Positions 41,403 to 52,604 of a stretch of 64,000 nt of DNA are shown here, one piece after another. This stretch comes from Constrictibacter sp. MBR-5 (lineage in GTDB: Bacteria; Pseudomonadota; Alphaproteobacteria; JAJUGE01), in contig NZ_JBEPTK010000001.1 of NCBI RefSeq assembly GCF_040549485.1, positions 310,001 through 374,000 on the forward strand, given 5' to 3'. Under the pieces are notes generated by a model, which was not told the origin of the DNA, made no database searches, and saw only the letters and a list, made by a program, of their open reading frames with translations. Made by a program: the position numbers and the translations under genes. Within the stretch, counting starts at the first letter, position 1. Each line of letters begins with the position of its first letter.

Positions 41403-42946
41403 GGTCCGCTTCCTCTGTCGACCGTGGTGGCGGTCGAGCGGCTCTCCAGCAACCGTCGGCGCATGCGCAGCACCGCCGCCGTCGCCATGTCGCCCTGTCG
41501 CTCCAGCCGCCGCTGTTCGACCGCCAGGGCGAACGGATGGAAGGGGTGTGCGGCCAGCATGTCCCGATGATAGCGGGCGGTCTCGGCGTCGCCCTCGCCC
41601 CGGGGCGCTATACGCAGAAAGGGAATGCCGGTGCGCTGCCGGAGGTCCCGATCGCCGGTGAGGGTGGCGGCGAACGGCCACCAGACGTGCCGGAACACCG
41701 GACACGCCGCCAGCGCCGCCCCGACGGCCAGCGCTTCGTCGGTCCGGCCGAGCCTGGCCAGCAGGCGCGCCGCCAGCCACCGCGCCTGGGCGTGGTCGGC
41801 ATCCTCGGCGAGCAGGCCCGCCGCCGTCTCCAGCGCCGCGAGCCCGTCGCCGCCGCGGGCGCGTTGCAGGGCGTTGTCCAACCGCGGCGCGGGATCGGGG
41901 TCGGGGGGCGGCGGCAGCGGGCCACCCGGCGTCGCCGGCCATCGCCGGTACCAGTCCATCTGCTGCGCCCGCACGGCGGCTGCGCCGCGCCGGGCACCGA
42001 CGGCGCGGCGCATCGCGCAGGCGGTATCCGCCAGCGTCGCGCGGTCCCGGTAGAGCCGCTCCAGCCGTGCGCCGAGGTCTGCCCCGTCCGTGAACAACTC
42101 CACCGTACCGCCGAGATGCCGGTATGCCGGTGCGTCCTGTGCCAGCACCACCGCCCCGGCCGCCGCCATCTCCACCGGCTTCACGTCCGAGCGCCCGCGG
42201 TTGAAGACCGTGTCGCCGAGGGGAACCAACCCGACGTGCAGGCCGGCCAGGAACGCCCGGTAGTCCGCGTACGCGCCGAACGGCCGCGCGGCGAACTGCG
42301 CCCCGAGCGTCTCGAAAGGTGGCCAGAGTTCGGGATCGCCCATCAGTGCGAAGCGGACATCGGGATGGCGCCGGCAGAACGCCGTGATGGCGGGCGCCAG
42401 CGACGCGAGGTCCGTCTCGTGCGAGCGCGTCCCCGCCCAACCCAGCACGAAGCCGTCCGGCTTCCCCGGCACCGACGGCGGAAAGGCGACCAAATTGTCC
42501 AGCACGGCATTGCACGGGTTCACGGCGGCGTACCGGTCGCGCAGCCAGGGCGACGAGAACTGGACGCCGTCGGACAGCGACGCGTGGAGCAGGACGCGTC
42601 CCACCGTCAGCGGACCGGGAGCATCGGGGCTCCGCCGGCTCCAGGGCCGCGGCGACGACAGTTCGTCGCCGATCTCGAACAGCGTGATCCGGCCCGCCCG
42701 GCGCCGCTCCCTGATCAGCCCCTCGATCTCCTCGCGGGCCAGGCCATGGACGACCACGATGTCCGCAGACATCGCCAGCCGGGGCGCGTCGGGGCTCAGC
42801 CAGGAGCGATGCGTCGGCGCGAAGTCCGGATCGGTCGCGAGCAACGCGATCGGGTTGGCGATGCGATGCTGGAACTGCCCCTCGTCCTCGCCCGACCGGT
42901 CCAGCGCGTGGAGATGCAGCACGGAGGCCGGCGCCGGCTCATTCAT
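41399..42946 (-). CDS. Glycosyltransferase (GT4-like) with helical repeat C-terminus
   Basis: A 515-residue protein. The N-terminal two-thirds looks like a GT-B glycosyltransferase: GFVLGWAGTRSHETDLASLA (about residue 165), FALMGDPELWPPFETLGAQF, GLVPLGDTVFNRGRSDVKPV and EMAAAGAVVLAQDAPAYRHL (about 255), the last two forming the nucleotide-sugar donor site. From about residue 350 to the end it is Ala/Arg-rich helical sequence resembling TPR repeats (QARWLAARLLARLGRTDEAL). It lies between methyltransferase and kinase genes with overlapping ends (8 nt and 4 nt), so it is part of one translation unit. The acceptor may be the peptide or its phosphate, as an inference. Confidence 0.8.
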   Translation of the reverse strand: MNEPAPASVLHLHALDRSGEDEGQFQHRIANPIALLATDPDFAPTHRSWLSPDAPRLAMSADIVVVHGLAREEIEGLIRERRRAGRITLFEIGDELSSPRPWSRRSPDAPGPLTVGRVLLHASLSDGVQFSSPWLRDRYAAVNPCNAVLDNLVAFPPSVPGKPDGFVLGWAGTRSHETDLASLAPAITAFCRRHPDVRFALMGDPELWPPFETLGAQFAARPFGAYADYRAFLAGLHVGLVPLGDTVFNRGRSDVKPVEMAAAGAVVLAQDAPAYRHLGGTVELFTDGADLGARLERLYRDRATLADTACAMRRAVGARRGAAAVRAQQMDWYRRWPATPGGPLPPPPDPDPAPRLDNALQRARGGDGLAALETAAGLLAEDADHAQARWLAARLLARLGRTDEALAVGAALAACPVFRHVWWPFAATLTGDRDLRQRTGIPFLRIAPRGEGDAETARYHRDMLAAHPFHPFALAVEQRRLERQGDMATAAVLRMRRRLLESRSTATTVDRGSGP

Positions 42947-44108
42947 CCTTGCGCCAGTGGATCACCGTCCAGTTGACCCGCTCGATCCGCGCCGTGATCC
43001 CGCGGCGTTCGCGGAATTCGTCCACCGCTTCGCGGCACGACGGCAGCCACGCATAGTCGTCGACGATCACGAAGCCGCCGGGGACGACCCTGTCGTACAG
43101 CGCCTCCAGGCATTCCATGGTCGAACTGTAGAGGTCGGCATCGATCCGGAGCAGCGCGATGGCGCCGATCGGCGCGTCGGCCAGCGTGTCGGCGAACAGT
43201 CCGGGCAGGAACCGAACCCCGTCGTCCAGCAGATCGTAGGTCGCGAAGTTGTCGCGAACCGTCTCCAGCGACGCCGTCAGCCAGGGATAGCGCTCCTCCG
43301 TCAGGTCGACCTTGTCGCGCAGATCCGCCGCCGCCGTCGAGGGCGGCACGCCGCTGAAACTGTCCGCCACCCACACCCGGCGCTGCGCCTCGCCGAACGC
43401 CTGCTGCAGCGCGCGCATCAGGATGGCGCAGCCGCCGCGGCAGGTTCCGGCATCGACGAAATCGCCCGCGATCCCTTCGGCGAACAGCCGTTCGGCCAGC
43501 CGTTCGATATGCGTCAGTCCGTGCAGCCCGACCATGGTGTGGGCATAGCGGCCCGGCTGCCGGTTGATGACCGTGCCGATCCGCTTGGCGTCGACCAGCG
43601 ACTGGTACCCCGCCGGCTCGCGGTAGCGGATGTCGCGCATATGCGTCTGGCTCGGCGGCTCGGCCGGCGGTCCGTCCGGACCGCAGAGCAGCCACAACCG
43701 CTGCTCGTTGTCGACGTAGATCAGGTTGACCAGCGCCCGCTTGAGCAGTGACAGATACCGGTCGCGCATCGGGTCGGGTGCGTCGACCTCGACGATCAGC
43801 CCCCTGCCGCCGAGCATGCTCAGGAAGCGAGCCACCTCACGCCGGCACGTCTCCGCGTCGATGTCGTATCGCGCCGTCAGAGCGGCAGAGATCTTATCGA
43901 GGGTGGTGGCGTACTCGGCGGCTTCCCAGATCCGCTCCCCGATTGCGCTGAGCAGGACCGGGCGGTCGGCAGCGCCGATGACCAAGCCTTCGTCACCGAT
44001 GTGCGCGAAGCCCTCGACCCGACGAATGAAGCAATTGGCTTCCAAAAGATGCCGGACATCGGTAACGAGAACTGCAAATCCTGTCCGACCCTGTGGCAGA
44101 TGCCGCAT
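42939..44108 (-). CDS. PqqD-like domain fused to TylF-type methyltransferase
   Basis: A 389-residue fusion from ATG 44108. Residues about 30-105 look like a PqqD/RRE domain (LLSAIGERIWEAAEYATTLD, RREVARFLSMLGGRGLI). Residues about 165-389 are a TylF/MycF-family SAM-dependent O-methyltransferase: FVDAGTCRGGCAILMRAL is the SAM loop, VWVADSFSGVPP follows, and LLRIDADLYSSTMECLEALY with VPGGFVIVDDYAWLPSC gives the metal/substrate Asp residues. A GTG at 44183 would extend it by 25 residues but lies in a hairpin, so ATG 44108 is preferred. The attached PqqD-like part suggests it is recruited to a leader peptide. Confidence 0.82.
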   Translation of the reverse strand: MRHLPQGRTGFAVLVTDVRHLLEANCFIRRVEGFAHIGDEGLVIGAADRPVLLSAIGERIWEAAEYATTLDKISAALTARYDIDAETCRREVARFLSMLGGRGLIVEVDAPDPMRDRYLSLLKRALVNLIYVDNEQRLWLLCGPDGPPAEPPSQTHMRDIRYREPAGYQSLVDAKRIGTVINRQPGRYAHTMVGLHGLTHIERLAERLFAEGIAGDFVDAGTCRGGCAILMRALQQAFGEAQRRVWVADSFSGVPPSTAAADLRDKVDLTEERYPWLTASLETVRDNFATYDLLDDGVRFLPGLFADTLADAPIGAIALLRIDADLYSSTMECLEALYDRVVPGGFVIVDDYAWLPSCREAVDEFRERRGITARIERVNWTVIHWRKDE

Positions 44109-44172
44109 TACGTCCGCGCTCTCAGCATCACGTGAAGTGCGGAAAACCAGGCAGCGAGATGGACCATCCGTA

Positions 44173-44191
44173 CGGGCGGCCACCCCGCCCG
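44173..44191 (-). terminator. Hairpin just after the peptide precursor gene
   Basis: CGGGCGG (44173-44179) and CCGCCCG (44185-44191) form a 7-bp stem with a 5-nt loop, starting about 18 nt past the precursor stop codon. A hairpin at this place often gives partial read-through in RiPP operons, so that the precursor is made in excess of its enzymes. Confidence 0.45.
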
Positions 44192-44209
44192 GCCGGAGCA
44201 GCCAAACGG

Positions 44210-44365
44210 TCAGCTATAGAGACCGCCATCGGCGGCGCCGCCGGGACCGGGTGCTTCCGTGAGTGCCTCGATGTCGTAGTCTGACATATCCGGCGTGACC
44301 CAGGGCTCCCTGCGCATCGCCCCCGCATCGGGCGTGACGGGCTTACTGTCCTGATCTCGATTCAC
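44210..44365 (-). CDS. Candidate RiPP (lasso-like) precursor peptide, 51 aa
   Basis: The frame starts at GTG 44365 with a GGGAG ribosome binding site 7 nt upstream and ends at a TGA... stop at 44210-44212. The leader has REPWVTPDMSDYDIEALTE, where W-x-x-P matches the Y/W-x-x-P element bound by lasso B1/PqqD-like proteins. Thr36 sits at -2 if cleavage is before Ala38. The predicted core is APGPGGAADGGLYS (14 residues): Ala at 1, Asp at 9 for a macrolactam ring, and C-terminal Ser, as in kinase-tailored lasso peptides such as paeninodin (A1-D9 ring). Cleavage and ring are inferred. It heads the operon with the tailoring genes. Confidence 0.75.
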   Translation of the reverse strand: MNRDQDSKPVTPDAGAMRREPWVTPDMSDYDIEALTEAPGPGGAADGGLYS

Positions 44366-44388
44366 AGAATTCTCCCGAGGCAAAGGGC

Positions 44389-44418
44389 CGTTCGTCACGA
44401 GAGATAGCATAACGAACG
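44389..44418. promoter_or_regulatory. Inverted repeat upstream of the precursor gene
   Basis: CGTTCGT (44389-44395) and ACGAACG (44412-44418) are perfect inverted repeats separated by 16 nt, 24 nt upstream of the precursor start codon and after the ppdK stop. It may be an operator for the RiPP operon or a weak terminator for ppdK. Confidence 0.35.
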
Positions 44419-44440
44419 ATATGCCTGTCGACGCCGAAAC

Positions 44441-47101
<2,661 letters not shown>

Positions 47102-47207
47102 TGTCCGACCCTCGTTTCGGAGCGCTTGTCGTAAAGGTCCGGCGCTCGTTGCGGACGGCAGATGCCGAAAGACCCGATCAGAGACCCCCGATGGTCACCG
47201 GCGCCGG

Positions 47208-49313
47208 TCAACCCTCGACCTTGGAGAAATCCGCGACCACCTGCATCGTATCGCGGATCTGCGCCAGCAGGCGCAAACGGTTTGCGCGCACCGCCGGTTC
47301 CTCGACGTTGACGGTCACCTTGTCGAAGAAGGCGTCGACATAGCGACGCAGGCCCGCCATGCGGCCCATCGCGCCGGCGAACGCCTCGGCACGGACGGCA
47401 TCGGTGATCGCCCCCCGCTCCGCCGCGAGCTGCATCGCCAGCGCGACTTCCTCCTCCTCGCGCAGCCGGTCCCGCTCCGGCGCGCCGTCGTAGCGGGCGC
47501 CGTCCTTCTTCTCCTCGATCGCGACGATGTTGGCCGCGCGCCGATAGGCGATCAGCAGGTTGGCGCCGTCGTCGGTCGCCAGGAACGCGCCCAGCGCCTC
47601 GACCCGCGCCAGCAGCCGCACCAGGTCGTCCTCGTCGCCCAGCGCGAAGACGGCCGAGACCAGATCGTGCCGGACCCCCTCCTCGCGCAGATGCACCTTC
47701 AGGCGGTCGGCGAGGAAGTCGAGCAGTTCGTCGGCCACGAGGTCGGCGCTGCGGTCCTCCGGCGCCGTCCCCTGCCCGGCATAGAGCGCGTGCGCCGCGG
47801 CGAACGCCGGACGCAGGGCGACGCGCAGGCCGTTTTCGCGGATCAGCCGGATGATGCCGAGGCCGGCGCGGCGCAGGGCATAGGGGTCGCGCGAACCGGT
47901 CGGCTTCTCGCCGATGGCGAAGAAGCCGGTCAGCGTATCGATCTTGTCGGCGAGCGCCACGGCGACCGCCACCGGGTCGGTCGGGCAGGCGTCACCCGGC
48001 CCCTGCGGCGCATAGTGGCGCGCGATCGCCTCGGCCACCGGTGCCGGCTGGCCCTCCTCCAGGGCGTAGTAGCGGCCCATCAGGCCCTGCAGCTCCGGGA
48101 ACTCGCCGACCATGCCGGTGACGAGGTCGGCCTTGCACAGGGTCGCCGCGGCCTCGACCGACGGCGCGTCGGCGCCGGGGATGTGTCGCGCCAGAGTCGC
48201 GGCGAGGCTGCGCAGCCGGCGCACCTTGTCGCCGACGCTGCCGAGCTTCGCGTGGAAGACGATCCGGTCGAGCGCCGGCAGGCGGTCCGCCAGTGCCACG
48301 CGCCGGTCCTGGTCCCAGAAGAACTTCGCGTCGGACAGGCGGGCGCGCAGCACGCGCTCGTTGCCGGCGATGACCTTCCGCCCGCCGTCGCGCGTCTCGG
48401 TGTTGGCGACGACGACGAAGCGCGGCGCGAGCCGGCCCTCGGCCGTCTCCAGCGAGAAGTACTTCTGGTGCGCCCGCATCGACCCCACCAGCACTTCCGG
48501 CGGGACGGTCATGAAGACCTCGTCGATGCTGCCGACGTAGGGAACCGGCCACTCCACCAGGCCCGTGACCTCGTCCAGCAGCCCCTCGTCCTCGCGCAGC
48601 ACCAACCCTTCGTCGGCCGCGAGGCGACGTGCCTCGGCCAGGATGATCGCGCGCCGCTCCGCCGGATCGAGCAGGACGTAGGCCTCGCGGAGGCGCACCC
48701 CGTAGTCGGCGAAGTCGCGGACGGCGAACGGCTCCGGCGCCAGGAAGCGATGGCCGCGCGTCGTGTCGCCGAAGGGAATAGTCCCCGCCGCACCGCCGAC
48801 GTCGTAGCCGCCGTCCAGCACCGCCCCGTCGAACAGCGCAACGATGCCGTGCAGCGGCCGGACGAAGCGCGCCGGCGAATCGGCGACCCAGCGCATCGAT
48901 TTCGGCCAGGGAATGTCGCGGATCGCCCCGACGATCAGGTCGGGCAGGACCTCGCGCGTCGGCAGTCCCTCGCGCTTCCGCACGACGAACCAGACCATCG
49001 CGTTGCCGACCTCGCGCTGCTCGCACTGGTCGAGGCTCGCGACACCGGCGGCGCGCAGGAAGCCCTCGACCGCCTTCTCCGGCGCGCCGACCTTCGGTCC
49101 CTTACGCTCCTCGGTCGTGTCGGGCTGGCGGCCCGGCAGGCCGTCGACGACGACGGCGAGTCGCCGCGGCGTCACGAAGGCGCGTGCGGTGTCGAAGGCG
49201 AGCCCGGCACCGGCCAGACGCTCGGTCAGCAGCCGCCTGAAATCCTCCGCGGCGCGCGCCTGCATCCGCGCCGGGATTTCCTCGGTCAGGACCTCGATCA
49301 GCAGTTCGGCCAT
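47208..49313 (-). CDS. glyS: Glycyl-tRNA synthetase beta subunit
   Basis: A 701-residue beta subunit beginning [20 protein letters not shown], the usual opening. Internal hallmarks include FKGPK-like [40 protein letters not shown] (about residue 130) and [20 protein letters not shown] (about 400), which is an HD-like region. The C-terminal anticodon-binding part ends in [20 protein letters not shown]. It forms the heterotetramer with GlyQ. It lies 4 nt after glyQ, giving one operon. Confidence 0.97.
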   Translation of the reverse strand: MAELLIEVLTEEIPARMQARAAEDFRRLLTERLAGAGLAFDTARAFVTPRRLAVVVDGLPGRQPDTTEERKGPKVGAPEKAVEGFLRAAGVASLDQCEQREVGNAMVWFVVRKREGLPTREVLPDLIVGAIRDIPWPKSMRWVADSPARFVRPLHGIVALFDGAVLDGGYDVGGAAGTIPFGDTTRGHRFLAPEPFAVRDFADYGVRLREAYVLLDPAERRAIILAEARRLAADEGLVLREDEGLLDEVTGLVEWPVPYVGSIDEVFMTVPPEVLVGSMRAHQKYFSLETAEGRLAPRFVVVANTETRDGGRKVIAGNERVLRARLSDAKFFWDQDRRVALADRLPALDRIVFHAKLGSVGDKVRRLRSLAATLARHIPGADAPSVEAAATLCKADLVTGMVGEFPELQGLMGRYYALEEGQPAPVAEAIARHYAPQGPGDACPTDPVAVAVALADKIDTLTGFFAIGEKPTGSRDPYALRRAGLGIIRLIRENGLRVALRPAFAAAHALYAGQGTAPEDRSADLVADELLDFLADRLKVHLREEGVRHDLVSAVFALGDEDDLVRLLARVEALGAFLATDDGANLLIAYRRAANIVAIEEKKDGARYDGAPERDRLREEEEVALAMQLAAERGAITDAVRAEAFAGAMGRMAGLRRYVDAFFDKVTVNVEEPAVRANRLRLLAQIRDTMQVVADFSKVEG

Positions 49314-49317
49314 CGTC

Positions 49318-50214
49318 TCAGCCCGCCTCGGCGAGATGGCCGCGTGCCTTCAGCCAGGCCTCGGCACAGCCGCGCGCCAGCGCCCGCACCCGGCCGATAT
49401 AGGCGGCTCGCTCGGTCACGCTGATCACCCCGCGGGCGTCGAGAAGGTTGAAGGTGTGGCTCGCCTGGATGCACTGGTCGTAGGCCGGCAGCGGCAGGCC
49501 GGCGCCGATCAGCGCGGCGCACTCCTTCTCCGCATCGCCGAAATGCCGGAACAGCAGTTCCGTGTCGGCCTTCTCGAAATTGTAGGTGGAGAACTCGCGC
49601 TCGGCCTGTTTGAACACGTCGCCATAGGTCAGGCCGTGGCCGTTGAAGTCCAGGTCGTAGACGTTCTCGACGCCCTGGACGTACATCGCCAGACGCTCCA
49701 GCCCGTAGGTGATTTCGCCGGAGACGGGGTTGCAGTCGAAGCCGCCGACCTGCTGGAAATAGGTGAACTGCGTCACCTCCATCCCGTCGCACCAGACCTC
49801 CCAGCCGAGGCCCCAGGCGCCCAGCGTCGGGCTCTCCCAGTCATCCTCGACGAAGCGGATGTCGTGGTCGCGATGGTCCAGGCCGATGGCTGCCAGCGAA
49901 CCGAGATACCGGTCCAGGATGTCGGCCGGGGCCGGCTTCATGATCACCTGGAACTGGTAATAGTGCTGCAGCCGGTTCGGGTTCTCGCCGTAGCGGCCGT
50001 CGGTCGGCCGGCGCGACGGCTGTACATAGGCCGCCGCCCAGCTTTCCGGGCCGAGCGCCCGCAGGGTCGTCGCCGGGTGGAAGGTGCCGGCACCGACGGA
50101 CATGTCGTAGGGCTGCAGGATGGCGCATCCCTGCCCCGACCAATAGGTCTGGAGCTTCAGGATCAGCTCCTGGAAGCTGTTGCCCTCACCACTGCCGCTG
50201 GGCGCACGCGCCAT
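49318..50214 (-). CDS. glyQ: Glycyl-tRNA synthetase alpha subunit
   Basis: A 298-residue catalytic subunit with [20 protein letters not shown] near the N-terminus, [20 protein letters not shown] (about residue 52), [20 protein letters not shown] (about 80) and [20 protein letters not shown] (about 165), all classical class II synthetase/GlyQ stretches. It forms glycyl-adenylate and charges tRNA-Gly together with GlyS. The N-terminal [12 protein letters not shown] is a short extension before the conserved part. Confidence 0.97.
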   Translation of the reverse strand: MARAPSGSGEGNSFQELILKLQTYWSGQGCAILQPYDMSVGAGTFHPATTLRALGPESWAAAYVQPSRRPTDGRYGENPNRLQHYYQFQVIMKPAPADILDRYLGSLAAIGLDHRDHDIRFVEDDWESPTLGAWGLGWEVWCDGMEVTQFTYFQQVGGFDCNPVSGEITYGLERLAMYVQGVENVYDLDFNGHGLTYGDVFKQAEREFSTYNFEKADTELLFRHFGDAEKECAALIGAGLPLPAYDQCIQASHTFNLLDARGVISVTERAAYIGRVRALARGCAEAWLKARGHLAEAG

Positions 50215-50330
50215 GCTCTCGAACCCGTCTGAACGACCCGTCCCGAAGTGCGGCGCACCATAGCGATGCGCCTCGGGAGCGACAAGTCGAACGGCCGGAG
50301 CGCGAGGGTCGGGACACGGGAGCCGGAGCG

Positions 50331-50552
50331 TCAGCCGTCCCGCCGGTCGGACGGGCGGCGCGGTTCGAAGGCGCCGGTGCGCGGGTTGCGCTCCAGGTCG
50401 ACCACGCTCTCCGCCTCGGTGCTTTCCCGGACGCGGCGTCGCCGCTGCGCGTCCAGCCGCCCATCCTGCAGCGCACGGAACAGACGGAATCCGTACAGGA
50501 CAGCGACGATCAGGATCGCCAGCAGGACCAGCTTGCCCAGGCTCAACCCCAT
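50331..50552 (-). CDS. Small membrane protein (73 aa)
   Basis: From ATG 50552, with GGAAGG upstream, the protein begins [20 protein letters not shown], a single membrane helix, followed by a basic and then Arg/Glu-rich cytoplasmic tail ([20 protein letters not shown], then [14 protein letters not shown]). The tail motif [11 protein letters not shown] resembles short conserved ends of alphaproteobacterial small proteins. It lies between the S49 peptidase gene and glyQ in the same direction. Function unknown. Confidence 0.65.
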   Translation of the reverse strand: MGLSLGKLVLLAILIVAVLYGFRLFRALQDGRLDAQRRRRVRESTEAESVVDLERNPRTGAFEPRRPSDRRDG

Positions 50553-50592
50553 GCGACGTCGCCTTCCCGGCCGTGCAGCACCATGCGCGGCG

Positions 50593-51471
50593 TCATAGTC
50601 CGAACCGGCCCCACAGCGCCCGCTCTTCGGCGGCGGCGACCAGCGCGTCCGCCAGGCCCCTGGCACCGTCCGGGCCGACCGGGATCCGCAGCGAGGTGCC
50701 CGGCCGGTTGAACATCCGCTGCAGCATCGGCCGCCGTTCGCCGACCACGCGCAGCCGCACCCGCTCGCCGTAGCGCGCGCGCATCACCGAGCGCAGTTCG
50801 CCGAAGCCGTCGATCAGTCCCAGTTCGAGGGCGCGCCGGCCGGTCCAGAACTCGCCGGTGAACAGCGCCTCGTCGTCGGCCTTCAGTCGCATGCCACGGC
50901 GGTCGCGCACCATCCGGTTGAAGGTCTCGTGCATGTCGGCCAGCAGCGTCTTCAGGCGCGCCACCTCCTCCGGCTGCTCCGGCTGGAAGGGGTCGAGCTG
51001 CGCCTTGCGCTCGCCCGACGTGTAGAGCCGGCGTTCGATCCCCAGCCGCTCCATCAGCGCCTGAAAGCCGAACCCGGAAGCCACGACGCCGATCGAGCCG
51101 ATGATCGAGGCCTCGTGCGCCAGGATCTCGTCGGCGGCACAGGCGAGCCAGTAGCCGCCCGACGCCGCGACGTCCTCGACGAAGGCGACGACCGGCACGT
51201 TGTGCTCCAGCGACAGCGAGCGGATCCGCGTCGCGATCAGCGCCGACTGGACGGCGGAGCCGCCCGGCGAATTGATGACGACGGCGACCGCGCTGAGGTT
51301 GCGCAGCTTGAACGCCACGTCGAGCACCGCCGCCAGTCGCGTCAGCGACAGCCCCTGCCGGTATCCGCCGACGTCGCCGATCATCCCGGTCAGGCGCACG
51401 ACCGCCACGACCGGTGCCGCCGGCCGGCGCAGTCCCCTGAACCAGTCGCTCATCTTCCATCGCGGTGCCAT
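50593..51471 (-). CDS. S49-family serine peptidase (SppA/SohB-like)
   Basis: A 292-residue signal-peptide-peptidase-like protease without an obvious membrane helix. The nucleophile Ser is in EDVAASGGYWLACAADEILA (about residue 105), and the catalytic Lys in SGERKAQLDPFQP (about 158). VVINSPGGSAVQSALIATRI (about 68) and SIIGSIGVVASGFG are family-typical. It probably digests released signal peptides or damaged membrane proteins. The start is uncertain: ATG 51471 gives seven residues before a second Met that fits as well. Confidence 0.9.
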   Translation of the reverse strand: MAPRWKMSDWFRGLRRPAAPVVAVVRLTGMIGDVGGYRQGLSLTRLAAVLDVAFKLRNLSAVAVVINSPGGSAVQSALIATRIRSLSLEHNVPVVAFVEDVAASGGYWLACAADEILAHEASIIGSIGVVASGFGFQALMERLGIERRLYTSGERKAQLDPFQPEQPEEVARLKTLLADMHETFNRMVRDRRGMRLKADDEALFTGEFWTGRRALELGLIDGFGELRSVMRARYGERVRLRVVGERRPMLQRMFNRPGTSLRIPVGPDGARGLADALVAAAEERALWGRFGL

Positions 51472-51518
51472 GAAGCGAGACTAGTGGCGGCGACAGCCGA
51501 TTCCAATCCCGCGAAGGC

Positions 51519-52298
51519 CTACAAAGGGAGCGGAGCGGCGTCGCGCAGGACGGCCTCCGCCTCCAGCGTGAACGCGCCGCCGGCACCGTGCAGCACCAGC
51601 CCAGGCAGAAGCCGCGCTCGCGCCCGGCTGCCGCGGCGGCCCTGGACGATCAGGCGTTTGGCCGGTTTGCCCTGTCGGGGCCACAGCGGCAGGATCGCGA
51701 TGCCGCCCATGCCCGCGCCGACCATCGCCGCGATCAGTTCGTCGCAGCGGTCGGCGCGATGGACGACGGTCACGGTGCCGCCCGAACGCACCCAGAGGCC
51801 GCAGGCGCGTACCCAGGCGGCCAGCGGCACCGTCCCCTCCTGGCGCGCCGGGCGGCCGCGGGCGGTCGCCGGCGTGCCGCGGCCCGCCGGCATGAACGGC
51901 GGATTGGTCAGCACATGCTCGAACGACGCGCGCCCCAGGCCGCAGGGGGCATCGGCGACGTCCGCCTCGTGCACCGCGAAAGGAGGGGGGATCGGCTGGG
52001 CGGCGGCCGCGAGGGCCGCATTCTCCCGGGCGAGGGCCGCCGTCGCCGGCTCCGCCTCGAGAAGCGTCAGGTGAAGTCCGGGCACGCGTGCCGCCAGGCA
52101 GAGCCCCGCGGCCCCGGGGCCGGCCCCCACGTCCAGGACACGGTCGCCCGTCCCCGCGGGCACCGCCGCGGCCAGCAGGACGGGATCGATCGCCGCCCGG
52201 TAGCCCGCGACCGGCTGCCGCAGCCGGACGCGGCCGCCGAGCAGCCTGTTCTCGGAAACGGCGCCCGCCGTCGCGTCCGGCCGATGGTCGCCGCTCAA
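51519..52298 (-). CDS. SAM-dependent methyltransferase, TrmN6-like (tRNA1-Val type)
   Basis: A 259-residue Rossmann methyltransferase. The SAM motif is VLDVGAGPGAAGLCLAARVP (about residue 52), the acidic strand is LTLLEAEPATAALARENAAL, and the catalytic NPPF tetrad is in VLTNPPFMPAGRGTPATARG (about 118), which is the signature of adenine N6-methyltransferases such as TrmN6/YfiC. The N-terminus ENRLLGGRVRLRQPVAGYRA also matches this group. No ATG is available; TTG 52298 overlaps the DUF2007 stop (TTGA) and has GAGGA upstream, so it is the best start. Confidence 0.85.
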   Translation of the reverse strand: MSGDHRPDATAGAVSENRLLGGRVRLRQPVAGYRAAIDPVLLAAAVPAGTGDRVLDVGAGPGAAGLCLAARVPGLHLTLLEAEPATAALARENAALAAAAQPIPPPFAVHEADVADAPCGLGRASFEHVLTNPPFMPAGRGTPATARGRPARQEGTVPLAAWVRACGLWVRSGGTVTVVHRADRCDELIAAMVGAGMGGIAILPLWPRQGKPAKRLIVQGRRGSRARARLLPGLVLHGAGGAFTLEAEAVLRDAAPLPL

Positions 52299-52510
52299 TG
52301 GATGCCGTCCTCGCGCGCCTGGTCGAAAAACCGCTGCGCCGCCTCGAAATCCTCGGCGAGCACCATGACGCGCCGCGGGATCGCGCCGATGCTGCCCTCG
52401 ATCACGCTGGTATGGGCGTCGAGAACGACCGCCTCGATCCCTTCGGCCCGCAGGGCGGCGACCAGCCAGGAGAGGAAGACGACGTCGTTGCTCCGCGTCA
52501 GTTCGCGCAT
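52295..52510 (-). CDS. DUF2007 (putative signal-transducing) protein
   Basis: A 71-residue protein with the DUF2007 pattern: VVFLSWLVAALRAEGIEAVV (residues 10-29), a VLDAHTSVIEGSIGAIPRRV stretch and VLAEDFEAAQRFFDQ at the end, a PII-like ferredoxin fold. ATG 52510 has a GGGAGG ribosome binding site. It is coupled with the methyltransferase gene through a TTGA overlap and divergent from ispB. In alphaproteobacteria this neighbourhood (DUF2007, methyltransferase, S49 peptidase, glyQ) is often conserved; function unknown. Confidence 0.88.
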   Translation of the reverse strand: MRELTRSNDVVFLSWLVAALRAEGIEAVVLDAHTSVIEGSIGAIPRRVMVLAEDFEAAQRFFDQAREDGIH

Positions 52511-52604
52511 CCGGCCTCCCTGTCGGCGGAGGTCTCGCTTGACCCGCGGGCACCCGCGCCTATGCTCGCCGTCACGGGTGCACGCGTCAACTAGGCAGGA
52601 CTCA

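Noticed and set aside
44128-44328. Second possible small peptide gene overlapping the RiPP precursor
   Set aside because: Different frame, Arg/Ser-rich translation, no ribosome binding site; it is a shadow of the precursor region.
40096-44365. Complete lasso peptide biosynthetic cluster
   Set aside because: No asparagine-synthetase-like cyclase and no B2 protease are encoded in the window, so a complete cluster cannot be claimed.
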